DNA from: CAVSWT01 sp963731745
Lineage (GTDB): Bacteria > Bacteroidota > Ignavibacteria > Ignavibacteriales > Ignavibacteriaceae
Assembly (NCBI GenBank): GCA_963731745.1
Contig: CAVSWT010000002.1
Coordinates: 124,001 to 188,000 of the forward strand
DNA: 64,000 nucleotides
Direction: 5' to 3'
Positions 18,492 through 26,902 of this stretch are shown one piece after another; the stretch's first letter is position 1; each line of letters begins with the position of its first letter. The translations under genes were made by a program, and so were the position numbers. The notes under the pieces were generated by a model. It ran no database searches. It saw only the letters and a list, made by a program, of their open reading frames with translations, and was not told where the DNA came from.

Positions 18492-19316
18492 TTAAAATCC
18501 AAGTAAATAACTATTGACAGCTTTTATGAATTCTTTTGGTTCTTCCAGATGAGTATTATGCCCGGAATTTTTAATTACCATGTGTGCTGAGTTTGGAAGT
18601 AATGAGGCCATTTCAACATTTAGATTTGTAAATTTTGTGTCTAGTTCGCCAGATATCAATAAAGTATCCGGGAGAAAAGTTTTCAATTTATCATAATAGT
18701 CCGGCATTACTCCCGTGCTAAATCCTTTTAATGAGTTTGATAAACCTATTTTATTATTGTCAAGCTTTTGATTTTTAATTTCGTCAAGTTTTTTATTCGA
18801 AAATCTTTTTTGAGTGTCAAATATCGGGAGGTTCATCCAATGATCAATAAATTCTTCCATAGTTTGATTCATAATAAATTCAGCAAGATCTTTATCTTTG
18901 GTTGCTCTTTCAATTTTTTCTTTTCCGGATTTTATTCCTGCAGAAGTACTTTCTAAAATTAATCCTTTAATCATTTGTGGATATTTTAATGCAAATGATA
19001 AAGCCGCCCTTCCTCCCATTGAATAACCCAGGAAGAAAATTTTATCGTGCGTAAAATTCTCTACTATGATTTTTAGTTGTTCAATTTGTGATTCGGTAAA
19101 ATAATAATTTATATCATTTGGGGAATCACTATTCCCATGTCCGATTAAATCTACAGCGATGGGAAAAACTTTTTTTGTGAGATCTTTATAAATAAATTTC
19201 CAGTCTAATGAAGAGCCTGTAAAACCATGCAGAAGAAATAACGGGGTTTGCTGTTTATCAAATTCATTGTCATCGTAATCCAGATTAAAGAATAAATCAT
19301 TTACATTTATTTTCAT
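18492..19316 (-). CDS. menH: Alpha/beta hydrolase, probable SHCHC synthase
   Basis: 274-residue alpha/beta hydrolase. The oxyanion region is LLHGFTGSSLDWKFI near residue 28. The nucleophile elbow is FLGYSMGGRAALSFA near residue 93, the acidic residue sits in ISGELDTKF, and the histidine is in NSGHNTHLEEPKEF. MenH eliminates pyruvate from SEPHCHC to form 2-succinyl-6-hydroxy-2,4-cyclohexadiene-1-carboxylate. Placement between menD and menB supports this function. The fold alone would not distinguish it from other hydrolases. Confidence 0.87.
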   Translation of the reverse strand: MKINVNDLFFNLDYDDNEFDKQQTPLFLLHGFTGSSLDWKFIYKDLTKKVFPIAVDLIGHGNSDSPNDINYYFTESQIEQLKIIVENFTHDKIFFLGYSMGGRAALSFALKYPQMIKGLILESTSAGIKSGKEKIERATKDKDLAEFIMNQTMEEFIDHWMNLPIFDTQKRFSNKKLDEIKNQKLDNNKIGLSNSLKGFSTGVMPDYYDKLKTFLPDTLLISGELDTKFTNLNVEMASLLPNSAHMVIKNSGHNTHLEEPKEFIKAVNSYLLGF

Positions 19317-19327
19317 CGTTCAATTGC

Positions 19328-21100
19328 CTATAGTAAATTTTTGTCAACTTCTTGCCAAAACTTTCTTCTCAATTGCAATGACTTTTGAGCATCGGTTTTT
19401 ACCTCATGTACAGAAAAGATTTTAGTATCAATAGATGCATGGATTTTTTCATTTAATTCTTTCCAGCTTTTTATTGTATAATATTTACCGCAATAAGCCT
19501 CTACTAATGGTTTAAAATCCAGATTGTGCTGAGCTATAAAATACTCTTTAAATACCTTACCGTAGTCTGAGATTGGAAGAACCTCAAAAATACCTCCGCC
19601 ATTGTTGTTGATTAAAATGACAGTTAAAGGTAAAGTATATTTTTTCGCCGCAAGCATACCATTCAGGTCATGATAGAATGCTAAATCTCCGGTTATGAGA
19701 ACTGTTGGAAAGTTATTATGTGCTGTAATACCTAATGCTGTTGAAGTGATCCCATCTATTCCGCTTGCCCCGCGGTTATTGAAAATTGTAAAATTCTTAT
19801 CAGTCTTTGAAGCGAAGTAATCAAAATCTCTAATAGGCATGCTGTTGGAAATCATGATTTGCGTATGCTCAGGCAGCGCATTTAAAATTTCAATTATTAC
19901 TCGGGGTTCATTGGCAAAACTGGATTTTTCAATTATCTCTTTTTTGATTTTAGATGCAATTTTATCAGCATTTATAAAATTTTCAAGCCAATTGCTTTTT
20001 TGATTTTTAATTTCAACATCAGATAATTGTTCAAGCATGGTTTCACAAAAAACATAGGGCTTACAAGCTAATGAAGCAGTAGCTCTGTTGGATGGATCAA
20101 ACCAATCGCCGTATTCATTAATCATAAATCTTAAAGCGTTAGTGTTTTCTAAAAAAGTTTCTAAGGCTTTAGAAGTCACAGTTCTGCCGAATTGTAAAAT
20201 AATTTCCGGCTGATTTTCTTTCGCAAATTTATTAGAGCGAAGTATGGCATCGAAATTTGAAATAATATTTGTTTTTGCTGATTTGCCAAATCTTAATTGT
20301 GATGCCCCGTCCGCAAGGATAGGATAGCCTAATGTTTCTGAAAGTAATTTGCAATTTTCATGAAACCTTGAATTGTAATTTTCCGGGCCAGCTATAATTA
20401 TTCCTTTTCTTCGTTTTAAAAGATGACTCTTAACTTCAGAAAACCATTTTTCGACTGTAATATTTTTTTCTTCTACTTTAAAGGTTTTCTTATTTTCAAT
20501 TGAGTTTGATTTGGCCAACTCGATTAAACTATTATCAATTTCATCTGTAAAGGCTTCGGGTTCAAAAGGTTTTCTAAATGGAAAATTGATATGAACAGGC
20601 CCGCGAGATCTTATTGTACTTTCATAAACAGCGCGCTTAGCAACTGCTTTTATATGTTTTATCCTTTTTGCCATCGGTTCAGGAAGTCCGGCATCAAAAA
20701 ACCATCTAATATGATTTTTGTAAATATTATTTTGATTAATAGTTTGATTTGCTCCGCAGTCAAGTAATTCAGGCGGCCTATCTGCAGTGCATATAATTAA
20801 AGGGATGCGCTGCTGATAAGCTTCAATAATCGCTGGGTAAAACTCTGCAGTGGCTGTCCCGGATGTACAAACTAAAGCTACGGGAGTTTCAGAAGCTTTA
20901 GCTAATCCAAGGGCAAAAAAACCGCCGCTTCTTTCATCAATGTGAAGAAAGGATTTTATTTTTTTATTCCCGGCAAACGCAAGCGTTAAGGGTGTATTTC
21001 GTGAACCGGGTGATATACAAGCATATTTAACACCGGATGAAACAAGTTCACTAACAAACGTATCTGTCCAAAATATATTCCGATTAATTTTTATTTTCAT
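19328..21100 (-). CDS. menD: SEPHCHC synthase
   Basis: Thiamine diphosphate enzyme that adds 2-oxoglutarate-derived succinic semialdehyde to isochorismate. The N-terminal PYR domain shows CISPGSRNTPLTLAFAG and the ThDP-activating Glu in HIDERSGGFFALGLAKAS near residue 55. LVCTSGTATAEFYPA is near residue 77. The PP domain has ITGDLAFYHDLNGML near residue 470 and INNNGGGIFEVLP, forming the ThDP/Mg site. Length 590 residues. The start overlaps the menF end by 17 bases, indicating coupling. Confidence 0.96.
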   Translation of the reverse strand: MKIKINRNIFWTDTFVSELVSSGVKYACISPGSRNTPLTLAFAGNKKIKSFLHIDERSGGFFALGLAKASETPVALVCTSGTATAEFYPAIIEAYQQRIPLIICTADRPPELLDCGANQTINQNNIYKNHIRWFFDAGLPEPMAKRIKHIKAVAKRAVYESTIRSRGPVHINFPFRKPFEPEAFTDEIDNSLIELAKSNSIENKKTFKVEEKNITVEKWFSEVKSHLLKRRKGIIIAGPENYNSRFHENCKLLSETLGYPILADGASQLRFGKSAKTNIISNFDAILRSNKFAKENQPEIILQFGRTVTSKALETFLENTNALRFMINEYGDWFDPSNRATASLACKPYVFCETMLEQLSDVEIKNQKSNWLENFINADKIASKIKKEIIEKSSFANEPRVIIEILNALPEHTQIMISNSMPIRDFDYFASKTDKNFTIFNNRGASGIDGITSTALGITAHNNFPTVLITGDLAFYHDLNGMLAAKKYTLPLTVILINNNGGGIFEVLPISDYGKVFKEYFIAQHNLDFKPLVEAYCGKYYTIKSWKELNEKIHASIDTKIFSVHEVKTDAQKSLQLRRKFWQEVDKNLL

Positions 21101-22508
21101 TCTTCAGTAAATGGTGTATGGTTTTTAATTTTAATTCTGTTTCTGCGTATTCAAGATCAGGATCTGAATCATGAACAATTCCGCAGCCGGCAAATGCGGT
21201 TATTTTTTTCTTGTTTAAGATTGCAGAACGGATAGCTACTGCAAATTCTCCTTCGTTATCAAAGTTTAACCAGCCGATTATCCCGCTGTACAAACCTCTA
21301 TTATGAGTTTCCAGTTTTTTGATTAATCGAAGAGAATCGTTTACCGGAATCCCGCAAACAGCCGGAGTAGGTGAGAGATCTTTAATAATTGACAATACAG
21401 GAGATCCATTATTTAATTCCAGAGCAAATTTTGTTAGCAGGTGCTGAATGTTTGCAAGTTTTCTTACTGAAGGTGAATCGACATCAATCTTAATGCTGGA
21501 ATAATTAGATATAACACTGCGGATATGATTAACAACGAAATTATGTTCTCTCAAATCTTTATCACTTTTCATCAGATTGTTTTGAAGAATTTTGTCTTCT
21601 TCCTCATTTATTCCTCTCGAAGCAGATCCGGCCAAGGCTTCAGTTTCAATTCTGCCGTCTATAAATCTGGCTAATTTTTCTGGAGTAGCACCGAAGAAAA
21701 AAGATTTATTATGATTGATGGCAAATATATAGCAGCGTGGATACAAATGCTTTAATTGGGAAATTAGTATTTCTATTTCCGGCTCATTCGAAAGAAGAAA
21801 CTCAACTTTTCTGCTTAAAACAATTTTTTCAATTTTGCCTTCACGGATTTCATCCAGAGCTTTCTCAATTAGCTGCTTCCATTTTTTTTTATCTTTAGGA
21901 GTAAAACCTATTTCTTTCAATACTGAAAAACTAACCACTCCATCGTTATCCTTTTTTAGAGCGTTGAGAATATTGTTCAAACGAGATTCAAATTTTTCTA
22001 CAGCTTTGTGTGTGCTGGAATTGCCTGAAAAAACAAAATTATAAATTAAATATTTTTTGTCATCAATATTAAGAAAAACAAATTCCGGAACGACCCAATC
22101 TGCGTCATCAAATTCTTTCCAATCATCATCTGAATGTTCGACCATAAATTTTATAGAGCCAATAAATAAAGGAATTCTATTACTATCAATCATTTCCCAG
22201 TTGTTTATAAAATTTTCTTTCCATTCATTTATTTTTTTTTCTGTAGCTGCAAATCTTCCCTCACCTTTTTCTGATATGGAAATTGCTTCGTCAATCCCGA
22301 TAAAGGAAAAATTGTCGGCAGGAATTTCAAAATAAAAAGTTTTATTAAATCTGGAAACTAATGAATGAGTTTCACAGTCAATATTGAAATTATCAATGGG
22401 AAAACTGTAACTTATTAAAAAGTTATTAGGATTATTTTTTAGGGTTGATTTTTTTTCTGTAAGAAAATTAGAAAAAGAATTAACTTGAGTTTCAATCGAA
22501 TCAGACAT
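21084..22508 (-). CDS. menF: Isochorismate synthase
   Basis: First committed step of menaquinone synthesis: chorismate to isochorismate. The C-terminal chorismate-binding domain is clear: KIEKIVLSRKVEFLL near residue 225, FFFGATPEKLARF near residue 275, and TEALAGSASRGINEEED near residue 293. EHNFVVNHIRSVIS and VCGIPVNDSLRLIKKLETHN then follow, with RGLYSGIIGWLNF near residue 418. The N-terminal half is divergent, as usual. Length 474 residues. The gene opens the men operon; a promoter-like site with 20-base spacing lies just upstream. Related salicylate-pathway enzymes share these motifs, but the men context is decisive. Confidence 0.94.
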   Translation of the reverse strand: MSDSIETQVNSFSNFLTEKKSTLKNNPNNFLISYSFPIDNFNIDCETHSLVSRFNKTFYFEIPADNFSFIGIDEAISISEKGEGRFAATEKKINEWKENFINNWEMIDSNRIPLFIGSIKFMVEHSDDDWKEFDDADWVVPEFVFLNIDDKKYLIYNFVFSGNSSTHKAVEKFESRLNNILNALKKDNDGVVSFSVLKEIGFTPKDKKKWKQLIEKALDEIREGKIEKIVLSRKVEFLLSNEPEIEILISQLKHLYPRCYIFAINHNKSFFFGATPEKLARFIDGRIETEALAGSASRGINEEEDKILQNNLMKSDKDLREHNFVVNHIRSVISNYSSIKIDVDSPSVRKLANIQHLLTKFALELNNGSPVLSIIKDLSPTPAVCGIPVNDSLRLIKKLETHNRGLYSGIIGWLNFDNEGEFAVAIRSAILNKKKITAFAGCGIVHDSDPDLEYAETELKLKTIHHLLKNENKN

Positions 22509-22529
22509 TTGGTTATATTTTTTTATGCA

Positions 22530-22560
22530 TAAATATAATTTATAAAAGAAAAGTATTCAA
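22530..22560 (-). promoter_or_regulatory. Possible promoter of the men operon
   Basis: On the minus strand, TTG (22560-22558) is followed after exactly 20 bases by TATATTTA (22537-22530), one base off TAnnTTTG. It would start transcription about 15 bases before menF. The same 20-base spacing recurs at other operon starts here. Confidence 0.4.
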
Positions 22561-22580
22561 TTGGCATGTGATTGAGGTTA

Positions 22581-23537
22581 TTAAAATATAATATCTTCTT
22601 CAATTGTATCTAATAATTTAAGGTAACTATCATATCTTTCCAAAGAAATTTTTCCATCTTCAACTGCTTTTATAACTGCGCACCCGGGTTCATGATAATG
22701 AGTGCATGTGTTAAATTTACATTCGCGCAAATACTCTGAAAATTCAATGAAATAGTGACTTAAATCTTCTTTTTTTATTCCATATGGATCTATTTCTCTT
22801 ATTCCGGGTGTATCCGTAATGAAAGTGTTTTCATTTATTTTAGTCATTAAGCTGGTCACGGTAGTATGAATGCCTTTGTTTGTTGATGCGCTAATCTCCC
22901 CCGTAGCGAGATTTAAATCGGGAAAAACAAGATTTATTAAAGAGGATTTACCAACTCCGGATTGGCCCCAAAATAAATTATTTTTTCCCCAAACAAGATT
23001 TCTAATTTCATCAATTCCTTCTTGCGTTTTTTTGCTTGTACAAATTACTGTGTAGCCAATTCCGGTATATAACGAATACCAATAATCCATTTCAGAATTG
23101 ATGTCGAGATCTTTTTTATTTATAATTATTATGATTTGGATATGAGAGTTTTCGCCGGTTACTAAAAGTCTATCCAAAGCCTTATTGTTAAAATCCGGTT
23201 TTTTGATGCTGGTTATAACAAAAAAATTATCCACATTTGAAGCTATTACCTGTTCTAATCTTTCACCGCGTTTACCGCTTCCTTTTATTTTCGGAGCTTT
23301 GCGTGAAATATGGTTTTTTCTTTGGTTGATTTTATGAATAACACCGCTTCCATCTTCATTTAAATCATATTCAATCTCATCGCCTACAGCCACAATATCC
23401 GTAAGGTAAAGTTTATCTTTTTTTAAATTAAATTCTTTTTTGAATTTGCCTTTTAAGCTGCATCTTATTTCTTCGAATTTATTTTCCGGTAAAATGTAAT
23501 AATCTTTGCTTTCGATACGGGAAACAATTCCTTGAAT
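22581..23537 (-). CDS. rsgA: Ribosome small-subunit biogenesis GTPase, probable AUU start
   Basis: Circularly permuted GTPase that helps mature the 30S subunit. The G4 motif NKKDL precedes the P-loop GQSGVGKSSLIN, then the switch TNKGIHTTV and the G3 motif DTPGIRE. A C-terminal zinc knuckle CKFNTCTHYHEPGC follows. The first canonical start, a GTG at 23393, would give only 270 residues and remove most of the OB domain. The same frame reads on upstream through family-like GIVSRIESKDYYILPEN and EEIRCSLKGKFKKEF to a TAG at 23549-23547, with no ATG, GTG or TTG. An ATT at 23537 lies six bases after AGGAG, a good ribosome-binding distance, and would give a normal 318 residues. A one-base deletion after the out-of-frame ATG at 23542 is the alternative. 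Confidence 0.88.
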   Translation of the reverse strand: MQGIVSRIESKDYYILPENKFEEIRCSLKGKFKKEFNLKKDKLYLTDIVAVGDEIEYDLNEDGSGVIHKINQRKNHISRKAPKIKGSGKRGERLEQVIASNVDNFFVITSIKKPDFNNKALDRLLVTGENSHIQIIIIINKKDLDINSEMDYWYSLYTGIGYTVICTSKKTQEGIDEIRNLVWGKNNLFWGQSGVGKSSLINLVFPDLNLATGEISASTNKGIHTTVTSLMTKINENTFITDTPGIREIDPYGIKKEDLSHYFIEFSEYLRECKFNTCTHYHEPGCAVIKAVEDGKISLERYDSYLKLLDTIEEDIIF

Positions 23538-23596
23538 AACATTCTCCTAAAATAATTGATTTGACTTAATTTAATTAAATTTTCAGCGTTTAAAAT

Positions 23597-23622
23597 AAAA
23601 AAACGCCATAAAAAATATGGCG
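23597..23622 (-). terminator. Terminator of the FadL-like/lipoprotein operon
   Basis: CGCCATA (23604-23610) and TATGGCG (23616-23622) form a 7-bp stem around five A residues. On the minus strand it runs into seven T residues (plus-strand A-run 23597-23603). It lies just past the stop of the barrel gene at 23650. A shorter T-run on the other side could make it bidirectional. Confidence 0.8.
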
Positions 23623-23649
23623 CTTTTAATTACTAAACAAATAAAATTA

Positions 23650-25083
23650 TCAAAACCGGTAAGTTACGGTTAACATGAAATGATTATCAGAAATTGTTTG
23701 GAAAGTTCTGGAAACATCAACACCATAATTATCGCCATAATCTTTCCACCATCCGTGTGCAAAGCCGGCATCAATCCCGATGGTTTCTTGAGCAAGAAAA
23801 CCAATTCCAAATGTAAAATATTTTTTGTTGTACTCAGAAGGATCATTTTTATAAGCTGATGGCATTGACATGAAACCGGCTCTAACTCTCAAACCTACTA
23901 CGGGAACTGTGTATTCTGCCCCAAGGTTATAATTCAAAACTGCGCCAAGCTGGTCTTTTATTTTTTTATTTTGATCTTCAATGTATTGAGAAGTTATACC
24001 ATTTCCATTATCAAATTTAGATTGAGAATAATCGATCAGTGTTCCATCTGCACTAAATATTAATCCCATAAAGTTAACCGAAAAACCGCCGCCTAGTTCA
24101 AATGGTGTAACAATGTCATATTCTACTTCATCACTGTAATCTCCACTATTTAAAGAATATTTCACTCCCGTTCCAAACTCACTGCTTCCATTTACATCAA
24201 ACTTTTCTTTGATTGTATATGATTTTGGGAATTGCACTGTAAAACCAACTCTTCCATATTTTTCGAATTGGAATAACATACCGATTTTTGCATCCCATCC
24301 GGCTATATCCCAATTTAAAATTCGATTAAAATAAAAGGTTTGAAAATCAGTTGTATTCGGAGTGGCTGGATCAGTTAAACCTTGATAAATATTTTGCGTA
24401 TCATCTTCATAATAATCATTAACCGATTTAAAACTGCCTGTATGAATATTTAAATTACCGCCTATAAATAAATTTCTTGCTGCTTCTATAGCTCCTGAAA
24501 ATGACCAATTATCAATTGAGCCTTCATATGTAATATCGCCGCTTTGGTTTAACCTTCCATTTATGGGAGTGACATAATCCGAGTCAGTCAAATAAAGGTC
24601 ATACGGAATATTTCCATTATTAAGATTTTGAATCATGGATGTATTGCCGCTATTAAAACCATCAAACTTTAATCCGCCGTTAAATTCTTTAGTTTTATTG
24701 TAAGATAGTCCAAAAACCAAGCTGCCCTTCATGGTTGGGAAGGGGAAGGCAAAGCTGATTCTGTTTAGATTTGTACTGCTGTTATCAAAGCTTGAAGAAC
24801 TATTCATGAAATTGACATCATTCTTGAAACTAGAATACTCAATCCCCCCGGAGAGTTCTAATCTTTTCAGTAATCCAAAGCCTGCCGGATTAAAATACGC
24901 TGCTGAAGCATCATCACTTACACCTAAATAAGCATTGCCCATACCTAATGAACGAGCATTTGAACCTAAGCCGGTATAGCCTAATCTCAATACATCATTA
25001 ATATCTTGAGAAAATGAATTCGTATAAATTATACAAGAAAATATTAAACTAAGCTTTACAATATTTGAATAAAAGCTTTTCAT
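23650..25083 (-). CDS. FadL/PorV-like outer membrane beta-barrel protein
   Basis: 477 residues with a signal peptide (KLSLIFSCIIYTNSFSQ, cleavage near residue 25). The mature N-terminus includes LGSNARSLGMGNAYLGVSDD and ASAAYFNPAGFGLL, the hallmark of OmpP1/FadL and PorV/PorQ barrels. Alternating beta-strand-like segments continue to a C-terminal aromatic end, NHFMLTVTYRF, as expected for a barrel inserted by BamA. FadL proteins transport hydrophobic compounds; PorV proteins shuttle type IX secretion substrates. The sequence alone does not separate these roles. The ATG shares one base with the stop of the upstream lipoprotein gene (TAATG), so the two are co-translated. A terminator follows. 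Confidence 0.82.
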   Translation of the reverse strand: MKSFYSNIVKLSLIFSCIIYTNSFSQDINDVLRLGYTGLGSNARSLGMGNAYLGVSDDASAAYFNPAGFGLLKRLELSGGIEYSSFKNDVNFMNSSSSFDNSSTNLNRISFAFPFPTMKGSLVFGLSYNKTKEFNGGLKFDGFNSGNTSMIQNLNNGNIPYDLYLTDSDYVTPINGRLNQSGDITYEGSIDNWSFSGAIEAARNLFIGGNLNIHTGSFKSVNDYYEDDTQNIYQGLTDPATPNTTDFQTFYFNRILNWDIAGWDAKIGMLFQFEKYGRVGFTVQFPKSYTIKEKFDVNGSSEFGTGVKYSLNSGDYSDEVEYDIVTPFELGGGFSVNFMGLIFSADGTLIDYSQSKFDNGNGITSQYIEDQNKKIKDQLGAVLNYNLGAEYTVPVVGLRVRAGFMSMPSAYKNDPSEYNKKYFTFGIGFLAQETIGIDAGFAHGWWKDYGDNYGVDVSRTFQTISDNHFMLTVTYRF

Positions 25084-25580
25084 TATTTCCTCCCGCCGGA
25101 ATTTCTACCACCATTGTTGTTACGAACATTATTACTGTCTGAACTACTGCTGCTGCTATTCCGTCCAGAATTTGAAGAATTGCCTGAACTTGATGAACTT
25201 TTATCAACACTGCCGCTGCTGCTTTTGGTGCTGCCGCCTGAATTTACTGCCGGAGGTGGTGTATTATTTATTTCACCTCTATCCCTTGGTGCACTTCCTC
25301 TTCCGCCATTTTCATTTCGTGCAGCTCCAGCCGATGTTCTATCTCTGCTTGTAGATGCGCTGGTTGCCGCAGGCGGTGTAATTGTTAACCACCAGGGATA
25401 ATTATAATAATATCCATAGTCTCCGTAAAATGGGCTATTATAATAGCCGTCATTATAACTTTGGTCATAATCTGATTGAGTTGGGAAATTATCTTCAGGG
25501 CTCCAGATTACTGTATAGCATCCTGTTATAAAAAATCCCACAGAAAAAAGTATTATAATATTTAAGATTATTCGTTTCAT
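25083..25580 (-). CDS. Small Ser/Asn-rich lipoprotein
   Basis: 165 residues with a lipoprotein signal: hydrophobic IILNIIILFSVGFFITGC with the lipobox ITGC, Cys near residue 21. The mature part starts CYTVIWSPEDNFPTQ, then a Tyr-rich stretch (YNDGYYNSPFYGDYGYYYNY). A long Ser/Asn/Gly/Arg low-complexity tail rich in SSS and GG repeats makes up the second half. No catalytic domain is recognised. It resembles the next gene upstream in its GCYT start, Tyr-rich segment and disordered basic tail, suggesting duplicated surface or periplasmic lipoproteins. It lies between that gene (6-base gap) and the barrel gene (1-base overlap), so all three probably act together at the outer membrane. Confidence 0.7.
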   Translation of the reverse strand: MKRIILNIIILFSVGFFITGCYTVIWSPEDNFPTQSDYDQSYNDGYYNSPFYGDYGYYYNYPWWLTITPPAATSASTSRDRTSAGAARNENGGRGSAPRDRGEINNTPPPAVNSGGSTKSSSGSVDKSSSSSGNSSNSGRNSSSSSSDSNNVRNNNGGRNSGGRK

Positions 25581-25586
25581 AATTTA

Positions 25587-26720
25587 TTACCTCCTATGTC
25601 CGCCTCCGCTCGAGCCAGATGATCTTCCACCGCTTCCGGAACTTGAAGAACGGCTTCCGCCATTATTAGAACTGCCTCTTGATGGGGCTGAAGATCTTGG
25701 GGGAGCACTATAAGTTCTCTGTGGAGGGGAATACGATCTTGGAGCACTATTTGTCTTTGGTTTATTATATGAATTGTTGTTTCCACTATTAGATCTTGTT
25801 TCTTTTTTAACATTGGAACGTCTGCTGTTAGTGCCGCTGCTTTTTCTTGAACTTCCGGAATTTCTATATTCTTTATTTCCGCTGCTTCTTCTTCTATTAT
25901 TATCAATAGATCTATTTCTAGATGAACTTCTCACACTATTTTCATTTCTGTTTGTTGAAGCTCTTTTTTCTATACTTCTGCTGCTTGTCGAATTTCTATT
26001 GCTGTTTACCCTAGCATCACGACTTCTAGTTGACTCACTTGTTCTGAGTCCAGAATTTCTGCTTGATCTTTCGGCAGTTCTTGAAACAGCTGCTCTTTCA
26101 TTTACATTCGTTCCTCTAACTATACTTCCTCTTCCACTGGTTGATCCACCTCTGGAACCATCATTGTTTCTAATTCTATAACCATCATTACTTCGGTATT
26201 TATAGTTTGAGTGGTTATTATAACTCCAATTACTATATCCATAATTATGATAAGGATAGTATCCGTAATAGCCGCCATAATACCAAGGAGAATAAGCTAT
26301 TGGATAGTATGGTGAGTAATATAAATAGGGTGTTGAACACCAGTTCCAATAATAATATGGGTCATAATAAGTTGTAGAATACCAGAAAGGATCACAATAA
26401 CTTCCAAATCCTATTCCGATATTAAATGATGGATGATAATATGAATAAAATCTTCTTTGATATGGAAATCCATCAAAATAGTAGTTGTTATTGATTATTC
26501 CATCATCCCCGTAATCATAATTAAGATTACTATCATCTGAATAGTAATTAGTATCACTTAATTCTTCCTGATCTTCAGCTCTATAAGCTGAATTATTTGA
26601 TTGTTCGGTATAATTTCTGTCTTTATCTCTATCCCGCATGGCTACTTGAGTATAACAGCCGCCTAAAAATGAGACGAGAATGATTGATAAAACGAAATAT
26701 AAAATATTAACTTTTTTCAT
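25587..26720 (-). CDS. Tyr-rich and Arg/Ser-rich lipoprotein
   Basis: The start chosen is the ATG at 26720, which gives MKKVNILYFVLSIILVSFLG and the lipobox Cys near residue 22, with AGAGG upstream. An in-frame ATG at 26795 would add 25 residues before the signal and is unlikely. The 377-residue protein has three zones. The first is an acidic/Asn-rich start (CYTQVAMRDRDKDRNYTEQS). The second, near residues 75-165, is extremely rich in Tyr, with many YY, PYYP and WYYGG blocks. The third is a tail of about 200 residues of Ser, Arg, Asn and Gly without hydrophobic core. The function is unknown. It begins the three-gene lipoprotein/barrel operon. Confidence 0.72.
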   Translation of the reverse strand: MKKVNILYFVLSIILVSFLGGCYTQVAMRDRDKDRNYTEQSNNSAYRAEDQEELSDTNYYSDDSNLNYDYGDDGIINNNYYFDGFPYQRRFYSYYHPSFNIGIGFGSYCDPFWYSTTYYDPYYYWNWCSTPYLYYSPYYPIAYSPWYYGGYYGYYPYHNYGYSNWSYNNHSNYKYRSNDGYRIRNNDGSRGGSTSGRGSIVRGTNVNERAAVSRTAERSSRNSGLRTSESTRSRDARVNSNRNSTSSRSIEKRASTNRNENSVRSSSRNRSIDNNRRRSSGNKEYRNSGSSRKSSGTNSRRSNVKKETRSNSGNNNSYNKPKTNSAPRSYSPPQRTYSAPPRSSAPSRGSSNNGGSRSSSSGSGGRSSGSSGGGHRR

Positions 26721-26902
26721 GGTGAACCTCTTACTATTTACATACAAAATATTGGCAAAAATTAAGCCGGATAAAAGGTCTTTATAGAGTAGCAATTCCG
26801 GGTTTTGCTCTAGTTAACTTCTTTTTAATGTATAGGTTTGTAAACATCCCCGTATATTAAAAAATACAATTATTTATGTGTGATATAAACCGGTAACCGG
26901 AA

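Noticed and set aside
25774..26181. Plus-strand Leu-rich reading frame opposite the Ser/Arg-rich lipoprotein
   Set aside because: It is the antisense image of the low-complexity tail; the lipoprotein frame has a signal peptide and SD, this one has neither.
26878..26902. CCGGTTACCGG palindrome after the 260-residue secreted protein gene
   Set aside because: The stem is only 4-5 bp with almost no loop and lacks a T-run, so it is not a convincing terminator.
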